From NCBI GenBank assembly GCA_017553665.1, contig JAFZKM010000178.1, positions 1 through 5,779 on the forward strand: a stretch of DNA of 5,779 nt. The letters run 5' to 3'. This stretch comes from Lachnospiraceae bacterium (lineage in GTDB: Bacteria > Bacillota_A > Clostridia > Lachnospirales > Lachnospiraceae). Made by a program: the position numbers and the translations under genes. Shown here in pieces: positions 1 to 5,779 of this stretch. Numbering within the stretch: position 1 is the first letter of the stretch; every line of letters starts with the position of its first letter. Under the pieces are notes generated by a model that was not told the origin of the DNA, ran no database searches, and saw nothing but the letters and a program-made list of their open reading frames with translations.

Positions 1-564
1 ATAGTCTTCGAGCAGACGGTCGGCCGTCATCTCGTATTCCGAAGCTTTGATCCTGTCGCGCAGGGTCGCGGTGTTCACGAATACATTGATCGAAGCAGCC
101 TTCATCGCCGCGCCCGCAAGGATAGCGCCGCAGGCCACGTCGGAGATCATCATGCGGTTGCAGATGCCGAGCATGCGGTCGAGAAGCTCGATCACATCGG
201 CGCAGGCGTCCATGATGTCGAGAGGCGCCATGATCGCGTTCATTGTGGCTTCCTCGAGTTTGTCGGCACGCGCGGGATCGTCCTTGGGGATGCTGTAGGC
301 CTTCGAGAGAGGCTCAAAAGCTTCGGCGTCGGCTTCGACCAGATTCAGGAGCCTGATCCTGAGTTCTTCGCATTCGGTAAGCAGCTCTTTTGCTTCTTCC
401 TCGACATCGGAGTATTTCTTCTTTCCGACCGTGAAATTGCCGGCCATCGCGCAGAGCGAGACAGCAAGGGATCCGGCAAGAGCCGCTCCGCCTCCGCCTC
501 CGGGAACGGGCTTATTCGACGCGAGCTCAGCGGTAAACTCGCGGCAGGTTTTTTCTGTAAGCAT
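1..564 (-). CDS. fchA: Methenyltetrahydrofolate cyclohydrolase / formiminotetrahydrofolate cyclodeaminase family protein (C-terminus cut off by window edge)
   Basis: Read on the minus strand, this frame is open from an ATG at 564 to the window edge (188 codons, no stop), so the end of the gene is missing. The translation begins MLTEKTCREF and has the hallmarks of the cyclodeaminase/FchA family: a glycine-rich loop PVPGGGGGAALAGSL at about residues 19-33, followed by NFTVGKKKY (43-51), a long helical middle, and SDVACGAILAGAA (141-153) before NVFVNT. Members of this all-helical family are about 200-210 residues, so most of the protein is present. The expected reaction is hydrolysis of 5,10-methenyl-THF to 10-formyl-THF and its reversal; the alternative is formimino-THF cyclodeamination. 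The position immediately downstream of fhs favours the cyclohydrolase (FchA) role, acting on the next intermediate of the same cytoplasmic pathway. The start is fixed by an AAAAGGAG ribosome site 7 bases upstream. The usual serine of the PGGGS loop is glycine here. Confidence 0.88.
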   Translation of the reverse strand, partial: MLTEKTCREFTAELASNKPVPGGGGGAALAGSLAVSLCAMAGNFTVGKKKYSDVEEEAKELLTECEELRIRLLNLVEADAEAFEPLSKAYSIPKDDPARADKLEEATMNAIMAPLDIMDACADVIELLDRMLGICNRMMISDVACGAILAGAAMKAASINVFVNTATLRDRIKASEYEMTADRLLEDY

Positions 565-571
565 ATGTTAT

Positions 572-579
572 CTCCTTTT
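572..579 (-). promoter_or_regulatory. Ribosome binding site of fchA
   Basis: On the minus strand this reads AAAAGGAG, ending 7 bases before the ATG at 564. It lies in the 21-bp gap after the fhs stop codon. No promoter or terminator-like hairpin fits in that gap, which supports translation of fchA from an fhs-fchA transcript. Confidence 0.8.
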
Positions 580-585
580 ATTGAT

Positions 586-2259
586 TTAGAAGAGACCGGT
601 GATTACGCCGTTTTCGTCAACGTCGATCTTTTCGGCAGCGGGTACCTTCGGGAGGCCGGGCATTGTCATGATGTCGCCGGTGAGGGCAACGATGAAGCCT
701 GCGCCCGCGCTGACCTTAAGATTGCGGACGGTGATATTGAAGTTCGAAGGAGCGCCGAGCTTCGCGGGATCGTCCGAAAAGCTGTATTGCGTCTTTGCCA
801 TGCAGACGGGGATCTTATCAAAGCCGAGCTTAGTGAGCGTCTCAAGCTGCTTTCTTGCAGCAGGCTCGATAGTTACGCCGTCCGCGTGATAAACGCGTTT
901 GGATATCGCTTCGAGCTTCTCCTCGATGCTCATGTCCAGATCGTAGCTGAAGCTGAAATCATTGGGTTCCTCGCAGAGGCGGACAACTTCGTTCGCGAGA
1001 GCGATGCCGCCTTCGCCGCCCTTTGCCCAGACCTCGCTGAGAGCGACATTTACGCCGAGCTCGCGGCACTTTGCCTCAACGAGAGCCAGCTCGGCCTTTG
1101 TATCGGTCGGGAAAGCGTTGATGGCGACTACGCAGGGAAGCTTGTATACATTTCTGATATTCGCGACATGCTGAAGAAGGTTCGGAAGGCCTGCTTCAAG
1201 CGCGGACAGGTTCTCTTCGTTCAGTTCTGCCTTCGGCACTCCGCCGTGATTCTTCAGCGCGCGTACGGTTGCAACGATAACGACCGCGGAGGGCTTAAGA
1301 CCCGCGAGACGGCACTTGATGTCGAGGAATTTCTCCGCGCCGAGGTCTGCGCCGAAGCCTGCTTCGGTAACCGCGTAGTCACCGAGCTTCATCGCCATTC
1401 TCGTGGCAATGATCGAATTGCAGCCGTGAGCGATATTGGCGAAAGGACCGCCGTGTATGAATGAAGGAGTTCCCTCGAGAGTCTGGACAAGATTGGGCTT
1501 TAACGCGTCCTTTAAGAGCGCCGCCATAGCGCCTTCCGCCTTGAGGTCGTGCGCGGTTACCGGGCGGTCGTCATAGGTGTAGCCGACGATCATGCGTCCG
1601 AGGCGTTCCTTCATATCTGTAATGGAAGATGAAAGACAGAGCACAGCCATTACTTCGCTCGCTACCGTGATGTCGAATCCGTCCTCACGCGGAACGCCCT
1701 GCATGCGGCCGCCGAGTCCGTCGACGATATTGCGCAGCTGGCGGTCGTTCATGTCAACGCAGCGCTTCCAGGTGATCTTCTTAACATCGATGCCGAGCTG
1801 ATTGCCCTGCTGGATATGGTTGTCGAGCATTGCGGCGAGCAGATTGTTCGCTGCGCCGATCGCGTGGAAATCACCCGTAAAATGAAGGTTGATGTCCTCC
1901 ATCGGAACAACCTGGGCGTATCCGCCGCCGGCAGCGCCGCCCTTTACTCCGAACACCGGACCGAGAGAGGGCTCGCGCAGAGCTACGATAACGTTCTTTC
2001 CTATTTTTCTGAGGCCGTCGGCCAGACCTACGGTAGTGGTGGTCTTTCCTTCGCCTGCGGGTGTGGGGTTGATCGCGGTGACAAGGATCAGTTTTCCGTC
2101 GGGTCTGTCAGCGCGGTCTTTTAACAGTTTGTAATCAACTTTTGCCTTATAGCGGCCGTACTGCTCAAGGTACTCGTCGCCGATCCCCGCGGCTGCCGCT
2201 ATCTCCGTGATGGGACGCATCGCGCACTCCTGCGCGATCTCAATGTCTGTCTTGTACAT
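586..2259 (-). CDS. fhs: Formate--tetrahydrofolate ligase (10-formyltetrahydrofolate synthetase)
   Basis: This is a complete 557-residue protein, the normal length for bacterial FTHFS. It catalyses the ATP-dependent ligation of formate to tetrahydrofolate, giving 10-formyl-THF. The reaction feeds purine and formyl-Met synthesis and, in acetogens, the methyl branch of the Wood-Ljungdahl pathway. Both family signatures are visible: [11 protein letters not shown] at residues 104-114 and [12 protein letters not shown] at 329-340. A P-loop-like nucleotide site, TPAGEGKT, lies at 66-73 behind the strand LILVTAINP. The C-terminus ([24 protein letters not shown]) is also typical. The chosen start gives [10 protein letters not shown] and has a GGAGAG ribosome site about 6 bases upstream; another Met at residue 14 would cut into the conserved N-terminus. 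The gene is first in a minus-strand unit with fchA 21 bp downstream. A folD gene often follows in related genomes but would lie outside this window. The enzyme alone does not prove acetogenesis, since many fermenters carry it. Confidence 0.97.
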   Translation of the reverse strand: MYKTDIEIAQECAMRPITEIAAAAGIGDEYLEQYGRYKAKVDYKLLKDRADRPDGKLILVTAINPTPAGEGKTTTTVGLADGLRKIGKNVIVALREPSLGPVFGVKGGAAGGGYAQVVPMEDINLHFTGDFHAIGAANNLLAAMLDNHIQQGNQLGIDVKKITWKRCVDMNDRQLRNIVDGLGGRMQGVPREDGFDITVASEVMAVLCLSSSITDMKERLGRMIVGYTYDDRPVTAHDLKAEGAMAALLKDALKPNLVQTLEGTPSFIHGGPFANIAHGCNSIIATRMAMKLGDYAVTEAGFGADLGAEKFLDIKCRLAGLKPSAVVIVATVRALKNHGGVPKAELNEENLSALEAGLPNLLQHVANIRNVYKLPCVVAINAFPTDTKAELALVEAKCRELGVNVALSEVWAKGGEGGIALANEVVRLCEEPNDFSFSYDLDMSIEEKLEAISKRVYHADGVTIEPAARKQLETLTKLGFDKIPVCMAKTQYSFSDDPAKLGAPSNFNITVRNLKVSAGAGFIVALTGDIMTMPGLPKVPAAEKIDVDENGVITGLF

Positions 2260-2265
2260 CCTTTG

Positions 2266-2271
2266 CTCTCC
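2266..2271 (-). promoter_or_regulatory. Ribosome binding site of fhs
   Basis: The minus strand reads GGAGAG here, 6 bases before the ATG at 2259. It sits at the downstream end of a strongly purine-rich leader and supports the longer fhs start over the internal Met at residue 14. Confidence 0.65.
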
Positions 2272-2272
2272 G

Positions 2273-2301
2273 TTCTTTCTTTCCTTTTTCTTTTCTTTTT
2301 C
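2273..2301 (-). other. Polypurine tract in the fhs leader
   Basis: Twenty-nine consecutive pyrimidines on the plus strand mean the fhs leader RNA carries an uninterrupted A/G run directly upstream of its ribosome site. Such unstructured purine tracts can keep a translation start open, but that role is inferred. The tract contains no exact short-unit repeat that would clearly mark it as a slippage-prone phase-variation site. Confidence 0.6.
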
Positions 2302-2329
2302 GAAGGGCTCAAAAGCCTCCGACTTATAT

Positions 2330-2359
2330 ATTCTACATAAATAAAAGGGTTCAGGTCAA
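2330..2359 (-). promoter_or_regulatory. Predicted sigma-A promoter of fhs-fchA
   Basis: On the minus strand, TTGACC (2359-2354, 5 of 6 matches to TTGACA) and TAGAAT (2335-2330, 5 of 6 matches to TATAAT) are separated by 18 bp. Transcription would begin near 2323, giving a leader of about 63 nt. That leader contains a weak GGCT/AGCC hairpin (2306-2317) and then the polypurine run. It is the best minus-strand promoter match I see in the divergent region. Confidence 0.6.
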
Positions 2360-2363
2360 GAAA

Positions 2364-2381
2364 AGGTAAAAATTTTTACCT
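2364..2381. promoter_or_regulatory. Perfect 18-bp palindrome, candidate operator for fhs
   Basis: AGGTAAAAATTTTTACCT is a perfect inverted repeat with no loop. It starts 4 bp upstream of the predicted fhs -35 box, at roughly -41 to -58 relative to the inferred start site. A further TTCAGGT (2350-2356), overlapping the -35 box, is inverted relative to ACCTGAA (2378-2384), so AGGT half-sites recur across the promoter. The layout suggests a dimeric regulator binding DNA. The AT-rich core could alternatively act as an UP element. It is not a plausible terminator, because no gene is transcribed into it from either side. Confidence 0.5.
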
Positions 2382-2449
2382 GAATGATTAAACTGTCGCT
2401 CAAATAGGCGAATAAATGCACTATTTTTGCAAAAAACGTTAAAAACCTA

Positions 2450-2478
2450 TTCACAAAAACCGAAAAGAGTTGTATATT
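2450..2478 (+). promoter_or_regulatory. Predicted sigma-A promoter of the chemoreceptor gene
   Basis: TTCACA (2450-2455, 5 of 6) and TATATT (2473-2478, 5 of 6) are separated by an ideal 17-bp spacer. Transcription would start near 2485, giving a leader of about 65 nt. A weaker flagellar sigma-28-like match (AAAAGAGT at 2463-2470, GGCGATAG at 2482-2489, 11 bp apart) overlaps it; see findings. Confidence 0.55.
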
Positions 2479-2482
2479 TATG

Positions 2483-2505
2483 GCGATAGCAATTTTTTGC
2501 TACGC
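2483..2505 (+). other. Stem-loop at the start of the chemoreceptor leader
   Basis: TAGCAA (2487-2492) and TTGCTA (2497-2502) form a perfect 6-bp stem around a TTTT loop. GCG (2483-2485) and CGC (2503-2505) extend it to 9 bp with one bulged A. It falls at the inferred transcription start, so it could be a 5'-end stabilising hairpin or a DNA operator. It is not followed by a T-run and is not a terminator for this strand. Confidence 0.45.
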
Positions 2506-2522
2506 AATAATGAAAATCCATG

Positions 2523-2543
2523 AGCTTTTTAAGCTGAAAGGGG
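2523..2543 (+). promoter_or_regulatory. Small hairpin and ribosome binding site of the chemoreceptor gene
   Basis: AGCTT/AAGCT (2523-2527 and 2531-2535, loop TTT) is a weak 5-bp stem directly followed by the Shine-Dalgarno sequence AAAGGGG (2537-2543), 7 bases before the ATG at 2551. The ribosome site decides the start. The hairpin is weak and may be incidental. Confidence 0.6.
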
Positions 2544-2550
2544 TGTAGTT

Positions 2551-5388
2551 ATGAAAGAAACCAATTCTTTCAAAGGAAAAGGTGACTCCGCGAAAGTCAG
2601 CTTCTTCAACAAGATGAGTACGAAGATCTCGCTGCTCATTGTTGCGATGATCGTTGTACCGCTGACTATCCTTGTCGTTATGTCTGTTTCACAGACCACT
2701 AAGACAATGGAGGAAACCTACAGCACTTACGCTATGAACCTTGCGCAGGAGGCGGCTGTCGGAATCGACTTCGCGACCGACTCGAGTGAAGGAACATACG
2801 GAAATTACGCATTGAACCTTGCCGAGGAAGCGGCCGTTTCGATCGACGCGCTGACTGATTTCGGTGAGAATGTATATCTTAACTACGCAATGAACCTTGC
2901 GCAGGAAGCCGTAGTCGGGATTAATTCCGCTATCGTTTCGAGCGAGGAAGTGTATAGAAACTGCGCGCAGAACCTTGCCGAAGAGGTTGTTACGGGAATC
3001 GATCTCGTATCGGCGCTCGGACTGCCTCTTGACCAGGGCAGGATCGGAACCATCCTCAGCAACATCTCGATCAAGGGAGTTGACGGTTCTTACGCGTACA
3101 TGGTAAGCCCTACCGGAACGATGATCTGGCATCCCACGGCATCGAAGATCGGCCAGCCCGTTGAGAACGCGGCTGTAAAGGGTATCGTTGCGGATCTCGC
3201 GGCAGGCAAGAAGGTTGAGAACGGCGCTGTAATTTATGATTTCAAGGGCGCCCTGAAGCTTGCCGGCTACGCGTTCACATCACAGGGCTACATCGTTCTG
3301 GTTACCGCGGACTACGATAAATTCGTAAAGATCGACTATGATTCGCTCATCGGCGGCATCAGCATCAGCGGTGTAGACGGCTCCTACGCGTACATGGTAT
3401 CACCCGACGGAACGATGCTCTGGCATCCCAATCCCGACAAGGTCGGTCAGCCCGTTGAAAACGCGGCTGTAAAGGGTATTGTAGCTGACCTTGCTGCAGG
3501 CAAGACCGTTGAGGACGGCGCGGTAGTTTACGATTACAAGGGATCCAACAAGATCGCAGGATTCTCGTTTACATCCGAAGTCAATATCCTTCTTGTTACA
3601 GCGGATTACAACGCGTTCATGAAGATCGACTACGACGAGCTGCTCGGCGGTATCGAGATCAGCGGCGTAGAAGGCTCTTACGCATACATGGTATCACCCG
3701 ACGGAACGATGCTCTGGCATCCCAATAAGGATAAGATCGGCCAGCCCGTTGAGAACGCGGCGGTTAAGGGTATCGTTGCGGATATCGCGGCAGGCAAGAA
3801 GCTGAGCAACGGATCGGTTATTTATGAGTACAAGGGAGCGCAGAAGGTTGCCGGATACGCGTTTACAAAGGACGGAAATATCGTTCTCGTAACTGCCGAC
3901 TACGATAAGTTCGTTAAGATCGACTACGAGGCTCTGCTCGGCGATCTGGAGATCACCGGTGTTGAAGGCTCTTACGCATACATGGTATCTTCCGACGGAA
4001 CGATGCTCTGGCATCCTCAGGCGGACAAGATCGGATCGCCTGTTGAGAACGCGGCTGTAAAGGAGATAGTTGAAAAACTTGCTTCGGGCCAGAAGGTTGA
4101 AGCGGGTGCTACCGTATACGAGTACAAGGGCTCCGATAAGCTTGCGGGATACGCTCTTACAAAGAACAACGTTATCGCGGTCGTAACCGCGGACTATGAT
4201 AAGTTCATCGCTCCGATCACCGCTCTTAAGGGCAAGATGATCATGATCGGCATTATCGCGGCCATCATCTGCGTAGTACTCGGATATCTGTTCGTTAAGA
4301 CTCTGATGAAGGCATTCGACGAACTCGTTCCCGTTATCAATAAGGCTGCGAACTTCGACCTTACTAAGGACGAGAGACTTGACAGACTTACAAAGCACAA
4401 GGACGAGGTGGGCGTTATCGCGAAGGCCATCGACGGAATGGACGGCAACCTGCGCGGCATCGTAGGACAGATCAACGGAGCGAGCACCAGTATTTCGGGC
4501 AATGTCGACGAGCTGTATGACGCGACCATTAAGATCAACGAGCTCTGCACGGATAACTCGGCTACGAGCGAAGAGCTGGCAGCAGGCATGCAGGAGACCA
4601 CCGCATCCGTACAGTCGATCGCTACGAATGTTGAGAACATCCAGGCAGGCGCTGTTGAGATCAAGCAGATGGCCGATGACGGCAACAAGCTGTCGGTTGA
4701 GGTTATGGACAGAGCAGGCGAGCTGAAGCGCACCACTGAGGACGCTACCAGAAAGACCACCGCTCTTTACGATTCGGTTAAGGTTAAGTCCGAGGCGGCT
4801 ATCGAGGCTTCCAAGGCTGTTGAAAAGATCAATGAACTTACCAGAACGATCATGGCGATCTCGTCACGTACCGGACTGCTCGCACTGAACGCTTCGATCG
4901 AGGCTGCAAGAGCAGGCGAGGCAGGAAGAGGCTTCTCGGTAGTTGCGAGTGAGATCGGTAATCTGGCAGACCAGTCCTCTACGGCGGTTAAGGACATTTC
5001 CGCGATCGTTGCCGAGGTTAACAACGCGGTAGATCAGATGTCCGAGTGCATCGGCGAGCTGATCGGATTCCTTGAGAGCAACGTTCTTACCGACTATGAC
5101 AACTTCGGTAAGGTCAGCGACCAGTACAGAAGCGACGCTACCTCGTTCAAGGACAGCATGGCCGATATCGAGAGCAGCGTATCGACGCTCAACTCCAATA
5201 TTGATATGATCGTTGAGGCTATAGGCGGAATCAACACTACTATCTCCGAGGCGGCAAACGGCGTAACCGATATCGCGGACAAGACCTCCGACATGGTAGG
5301 CTCGACATCCGGAACCGCGGACGGCGTTGCGTCCTGCAGAGACAGAGTTAAGGAGCTTAACGAGATCATCAAGAGATTTAAGTTATGA
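2551..5388 (+). CDS. Transmembrane methyl-accepting chemotaxis protein with four tandem Cache-like sensor units
   Basis: This is a complete 945-residue chemoreceptor that would sense small molecules outside the membrane and control CheA kinase in the cytoplasm. In order it has a basic N-terminus; TM1 at about 25-47; four 26-residue helical repeats (56-159); four 98-residue Cache-like repeats (163-553), each with [18 protein letters not shown] and TADY(D/N) motifs; TM2 at about 561-583; HAMP at about 580-636 with the KDEVG motif at 617-621; and a long coiled-coil signalling domain to the C-terminus. A methylation-site match, [10 protein letters not shown] (677-686), has Q681/E682 as candidate modified residues, and E900 lies symmetrically across the hairpin. 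The kinase-control tip is clear ([20 protein letters not shown], 776-795), but the usual QTN just before it reads RTG (773-775). About 150 residues lie on each side of the tip, compatible with the 44-heptad class. Related single-sensor clostridial receptors are much shorter (about 650-700 residues, from memory). The gene is monocistronic or reads into pckA; no clear terminator follows. The ligand cannot be read from sequence. Confidence 0.96.
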   Translation: MKETNSFKGKGDSAKVSFFNKMSTKISLLIVAMIVVPLTILVVMSVSQTTKTMEETYSTYAMNLAQEAAVGIDFATDSSEGTYGNYALNLAEEAAVSIDALTDFGENVYLNYAMNLAQEAVVGINSAIVSSEEVYRNCAQNLAEEVVTGIDLVSALGLPLDQGRIGTILSNISIKGVDGSYAYMVSPTGTMIWHPTASKIGQPVENAAVKGIVADLAAGKKVENGAVIYDFKGALKLAGYAFTSQGYIVLVTADYDKFVKIDYDSLIGGISISGVDGSYAYMVSPDGTMLWHPNPDKVGQPVENAAVKGIVADLAAGKTVEDGAVVYDYKGSNKIAGFSFTSEVNILLVTADYNAFMKIDYDELLGGIEISGVEGSYAYMVSPDGTMLWHPNKDKIGQPVENAAVKGIVADIAAGKKLSNGSVIYEYKGAQKVAGYAFTKDGNIVLVTADYDKFVKIDYEALLGDLEITGVEGSYAYMVSSDGTMLWHPQADKIGSPVENAAVKEIVEKLASGQKVEAGATVYEYKGSDKLAGYALTKNNVIAVVTADYDKFIAPITALKGKMIMIGIIAAIICVVLGYLFVKTLMKAFDELVPVINKAANFDLTKDERLDRLTKHKDEVGVIAKAIDGMDGNLRGIVGQINGASTSISGNVDELYDATIKINELCTDNSATSEELAAGMQETTASVQSIATNVENIQAGAVEIKQMADDGNKLSVEVMDRAGELKRTTEDATRKTTALYDSVKVKSEAAIEASKAVEKINELTRTIMAISSRTGLLALNASIEAARAGEAGRGFSVVASEIGNLADQSSTAVKDISAIVAEVNNAVDQMSECIGELIGFLESNVLTDYDNFGKVSDQYRSDATSFKDSMADIESSVSTLNSNIDMIVEAIGGINTTISEAANGVTDIADKTSDMVGSTSGTADGVASCRDRVKELNEIIKRFKL
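2716..3027 (+). repeat. Four in-frame tandem 78-bp repeats (26-residue helical stalk units)
   Basis: Residues 56-81, 82-107, 108-133 and 134-159 of the chemoreceptor align without gaps. The equivalent tyrosines fall at 57, 83, 109 and 135, and the NLA motif at 63, 89, 115 and 141, so the period is exactly 26 residues. A typical unit reads [16 protein letters not shown]. The units are Ala/Glu-rich and predicted helical, lying between TM1 and the sensor array, so they probably form a lengthened periplasmic or extracellular stalk. Units 1 and 3 share AMNLAQEA and SSE; units 2 and 4 share NLAEE. Unit 4 is the most diverged and runs into the linker that normally leads to the first Cache unit. Confidence 0.93.
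3037..4209 (+). repeat. Four in-frame tandem 294-bp repeats (98-residue Cache-like sensor units)
   Basis: The units cover residues 163-260, 261-358, 359-456 and 457-553. The anchor GSYAYMV begins at 179, 277, 375 and 473; WHP at 193, 291, 389 and 487; PVENAAVK at 203, 301, 399 and 497; TADY at 252, 350, 448 and 546. The period is therefore exactly 98 residues with no indels. The order (GSYAYMV strand, D-G turn, LWHP, helix, YEYKG strand, AGYAF strand, VLVTADY strand) resembles the PAS-like half of extracellular Cache sensors. Unit 1 has a diverged linker, and unit 4 is one residue or so short, ending in KFIAPI before TM2. Stretches of tens of bases are identical between units, for example 3391-3432 and 3685-3726. 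Assignment to Cache is by motif recognition, not by a profile search. Confidence 0.93.
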
Positions 5389-5398
5389 TAATCTTCTT

Positions 5399-5426
5399 TT
5401 GACTTTTTGAGTTTTTAGTGTATAAT
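5399..5426 (+). promoter_or_regulatory. Near-consensus sigma-A promoter of pckA
   Basis: TTGACT (5399-5404, 5 of 6) and a perfect TATAAT (5421-5426) are separated by 16 bp of T-rich DNA. A TG lies immediately before the -10 box. Transcription would begin near 5433, leaving a leader of about 83 nt. The promoter starts only 11 bp after the chemoreceptor stop codon, so pckA is expected to have its own strong transcript. Confidence 0.75.
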
Positions 5427-5444
5427 GATAAAACGAAAATAAGG

Positions 5445-5488
5445 TGACTGAGATACGGCGGCATTTTATTGCCGCCGTAGTCATCTCA
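5445..5488 (+). other. GC-rich stem-loop in the pckA leader with two alternative outer arms
   Basis: The core stem pairs ACGGCGGCA (5455-5463) with TGCCGCCGT (5470-5478), 9 bp with a TTTTAT loop. Outside it, either TGACT (5445-5449) pairs with AGTCA (5479-5483), bulging GAGAT, or TGAGAT (5449-5454) pairs with ATCTCA (5483-5488), bulging AGTC. The structure lies between the promoter and the pckA ribosome site. No T-run follows, so it is not a standard intrinsic terminator. It may stabilise the mRNA or be regulatory. Confidence 0.6.
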
Positions 5489-5499
5489 AATGCATATAG

Positions 5500-5507
5500 A
5501 AAAGGAG
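5500..5507 (+). promoter_or_regulatory. Ribosome binding site of pckA
   Basis: AAAAGGAG ends 8 bases before the ATG at 5516, an optimal Shine-Dalgarno spacing that fixes the start of pckA. Confidence 0.85.
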
Positions 5508-5515
5508 ATATCGAA

Positions 5516-5779
5516 ATGGCAATTGATTTAACCAAGTATGGCATTACCGGTACTACTGAGATCATCTACAATCCTTCCTATGAAGATCTGTACAAGGAAG
5601 AAATGGCTCCCGGACTTGAGGGCTTCGATAAGGGAGTAAACACAGAGCTCGGCGCTGTTAACGTTATGACAGGTATCTACACCGGACGTTCACCCAAAGA
5701 CAAGTACATCGTTATGGATGAAAAGTCGAAGGACACCGTTTGGTGGACCACCGAAGGCTACAAGAACGATAACCATCCC
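5516..5779 (+). CDS. pckA: Phosphoenolpyruvate carboxykinase (ATP), N-terminal 88 residues, runs off the window
   Basis: The frame is open from the ATG to the right edge. The protein starts [10 protein letters not shown] and includes [15 protein letters not shown] (15-29), GLEGFDKG (33-40), the conserved [15 protein letters not shown] (52-66) and DTVWW (73-77). These are characteristic of ATP-dependent PEP carboxykinases, which are about 530-540 residues long, so roughly one sixth is present. R58 of the TGRSPKDK motif corresponds to the substrate-binding arginine near residue 65 in the E. coli enzyme. The enzyme interconverts oxaloacetate plus ATP with PEP, CO2 and ADP. In gluconeogenic organisms it makes PEP; in many gut and rumen anaerobes it can run toward oxaloacetate, fixing CO2 and yielding ATP. 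The direction cannot be read here. The GTP-type enzyme is unrelated in this region. The kinase P-loop and metal site lie beyond the window. Confidence 0.95.
   Translation, partial: MAIDLTKYGITGTTEIIYNPSYEDLYKEEMAPGLEGFDKGVNTELGAVNVMTGIYTGRSPKDKYIVMDEKSKDTVWWTTEGYKNDNHP

Noticed and set aside
47..298. Plus-strand open frame of 83 codons
   Set aside because: It is antisense to fchA, is low in complexity (Ser/Ala/Met-rich) and has no convincing ribosome site.
565..1464. 299-codon open frame on the plus strand
   Set aside because: It lies entirely antisense to fhs, whose protein carries both family signatures. The plus-strand translation shows no recognisable domain and is a codon-bias shadow.
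2260..2323. Tetrahydrofolate riboswitch upstream of fhs
   Set aside because: The leader is about 63 nt, mostly an unstructured purine tract with one weak 4-bp stem, too short and simple for the known folate riboswitch.
2483..2550. Cyclic-di-GMP riboswitch in the chemoreceptor leader
   Set aside because: The leader is only about 65 nt and contains two small hairpins. The conserved GEMM core sequences and the two-helix architecture are not visible.
2716..4209. Possible CRISPR array because of regular repeats
   Set aside because: The repeats are contiguous, diverged, in frame and coding. There are no short identical repeats separated by unique spacers.
3694..4760. Long minus-strand open frames opposite the chemoreceptor (3694-4398 and 4194-4760)
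   Set aside because: They mirror the repeats and coiled coil of the receptor and show its internal periodicity in reverse. They have no independent features.
5420..5445. CcpA-type catabolite operator at the pckA promoter
   Set aside because: The stretch TGATAAAACGAAAA looks faintly similar, but its spacing does not fit the cre consensus and it lacks symmetry.
5454..5479. Intrinsic terminator of the chemoreceptor gene
   Set aside because: The stem is strong, but it is followed by mixed sequence instead of a T-run, and it lies downstream of the pckA promoter.

Overview
The window looks like chromosomal DNA of an anaerobic Clostridia-type Firmicute, plausibly a Lachnospiraceae or Oscillospiraceae relative. 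The evidence is the one-carbon gene pair fhs-fchA, a clostridial-style chemoreceptor ending in a typical ...RFKL tail without the enterobacterial CheR-binding pentapeptide, an ATP-dependent PEP carboxykinase, purine-rich Shine-Dalgarno sites of the AAAGGAG type, and AT-rich intergenic promoters between moderately GC-rich genes. The taxon is an inference from gene content and style only.

Layout. The left 2.26 kb is a minus-strand operon. fhs (formate--tetrahydrofolate ligase, complete, 2259 to 586) is followed after 21 bp by fchA (methenyl-THF cyclohydrolase/cyclodeaminase family, 564 to 1), which runs off the left edge. Together they interconvert formate, 10-formyl-THF and 5,10-methenyl-THF. 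A 291-bp AT-rich divergent intergenic region (2260-2550) carries a minus-strand promoter for fhs with a perfect 18-bp palindrome just upstream of its -35 box, and a plus-strand promoter, small hairpins and a ribosome site for the next gene.

The plus strand from 2551 to 5388 is one large gene for a 945-residue transmembrane methyl-accepting chemotaxis protein. Its extracytoplasmic part contains two successive internal repeat arrays: four helical units of exactly 26 residues (78 bp), then four Cache-like units of exactly 98 residues (294 bp). TM2, a HAMP domain and a methyl-accepting signalling hairpin follow. This double four-fold expansion is the outstanding feature of the window.

A 127-bp spacer (5389-5515) then holds a near-consensus sigma-A promoter and a strong GC-rich leader hairpin. 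The window ends inside pckA (ATP-type phosphoenolpyruvate carboxykinase), of which the first 88 codons are present. The metabolic genes (C1 folate pathway, PEP carboxykinase) and the chemoreceptor have separate promoters; I see no evidence that they form one functional unit. No RNA gene, mobile element, CRISPR array or phage gene was found.
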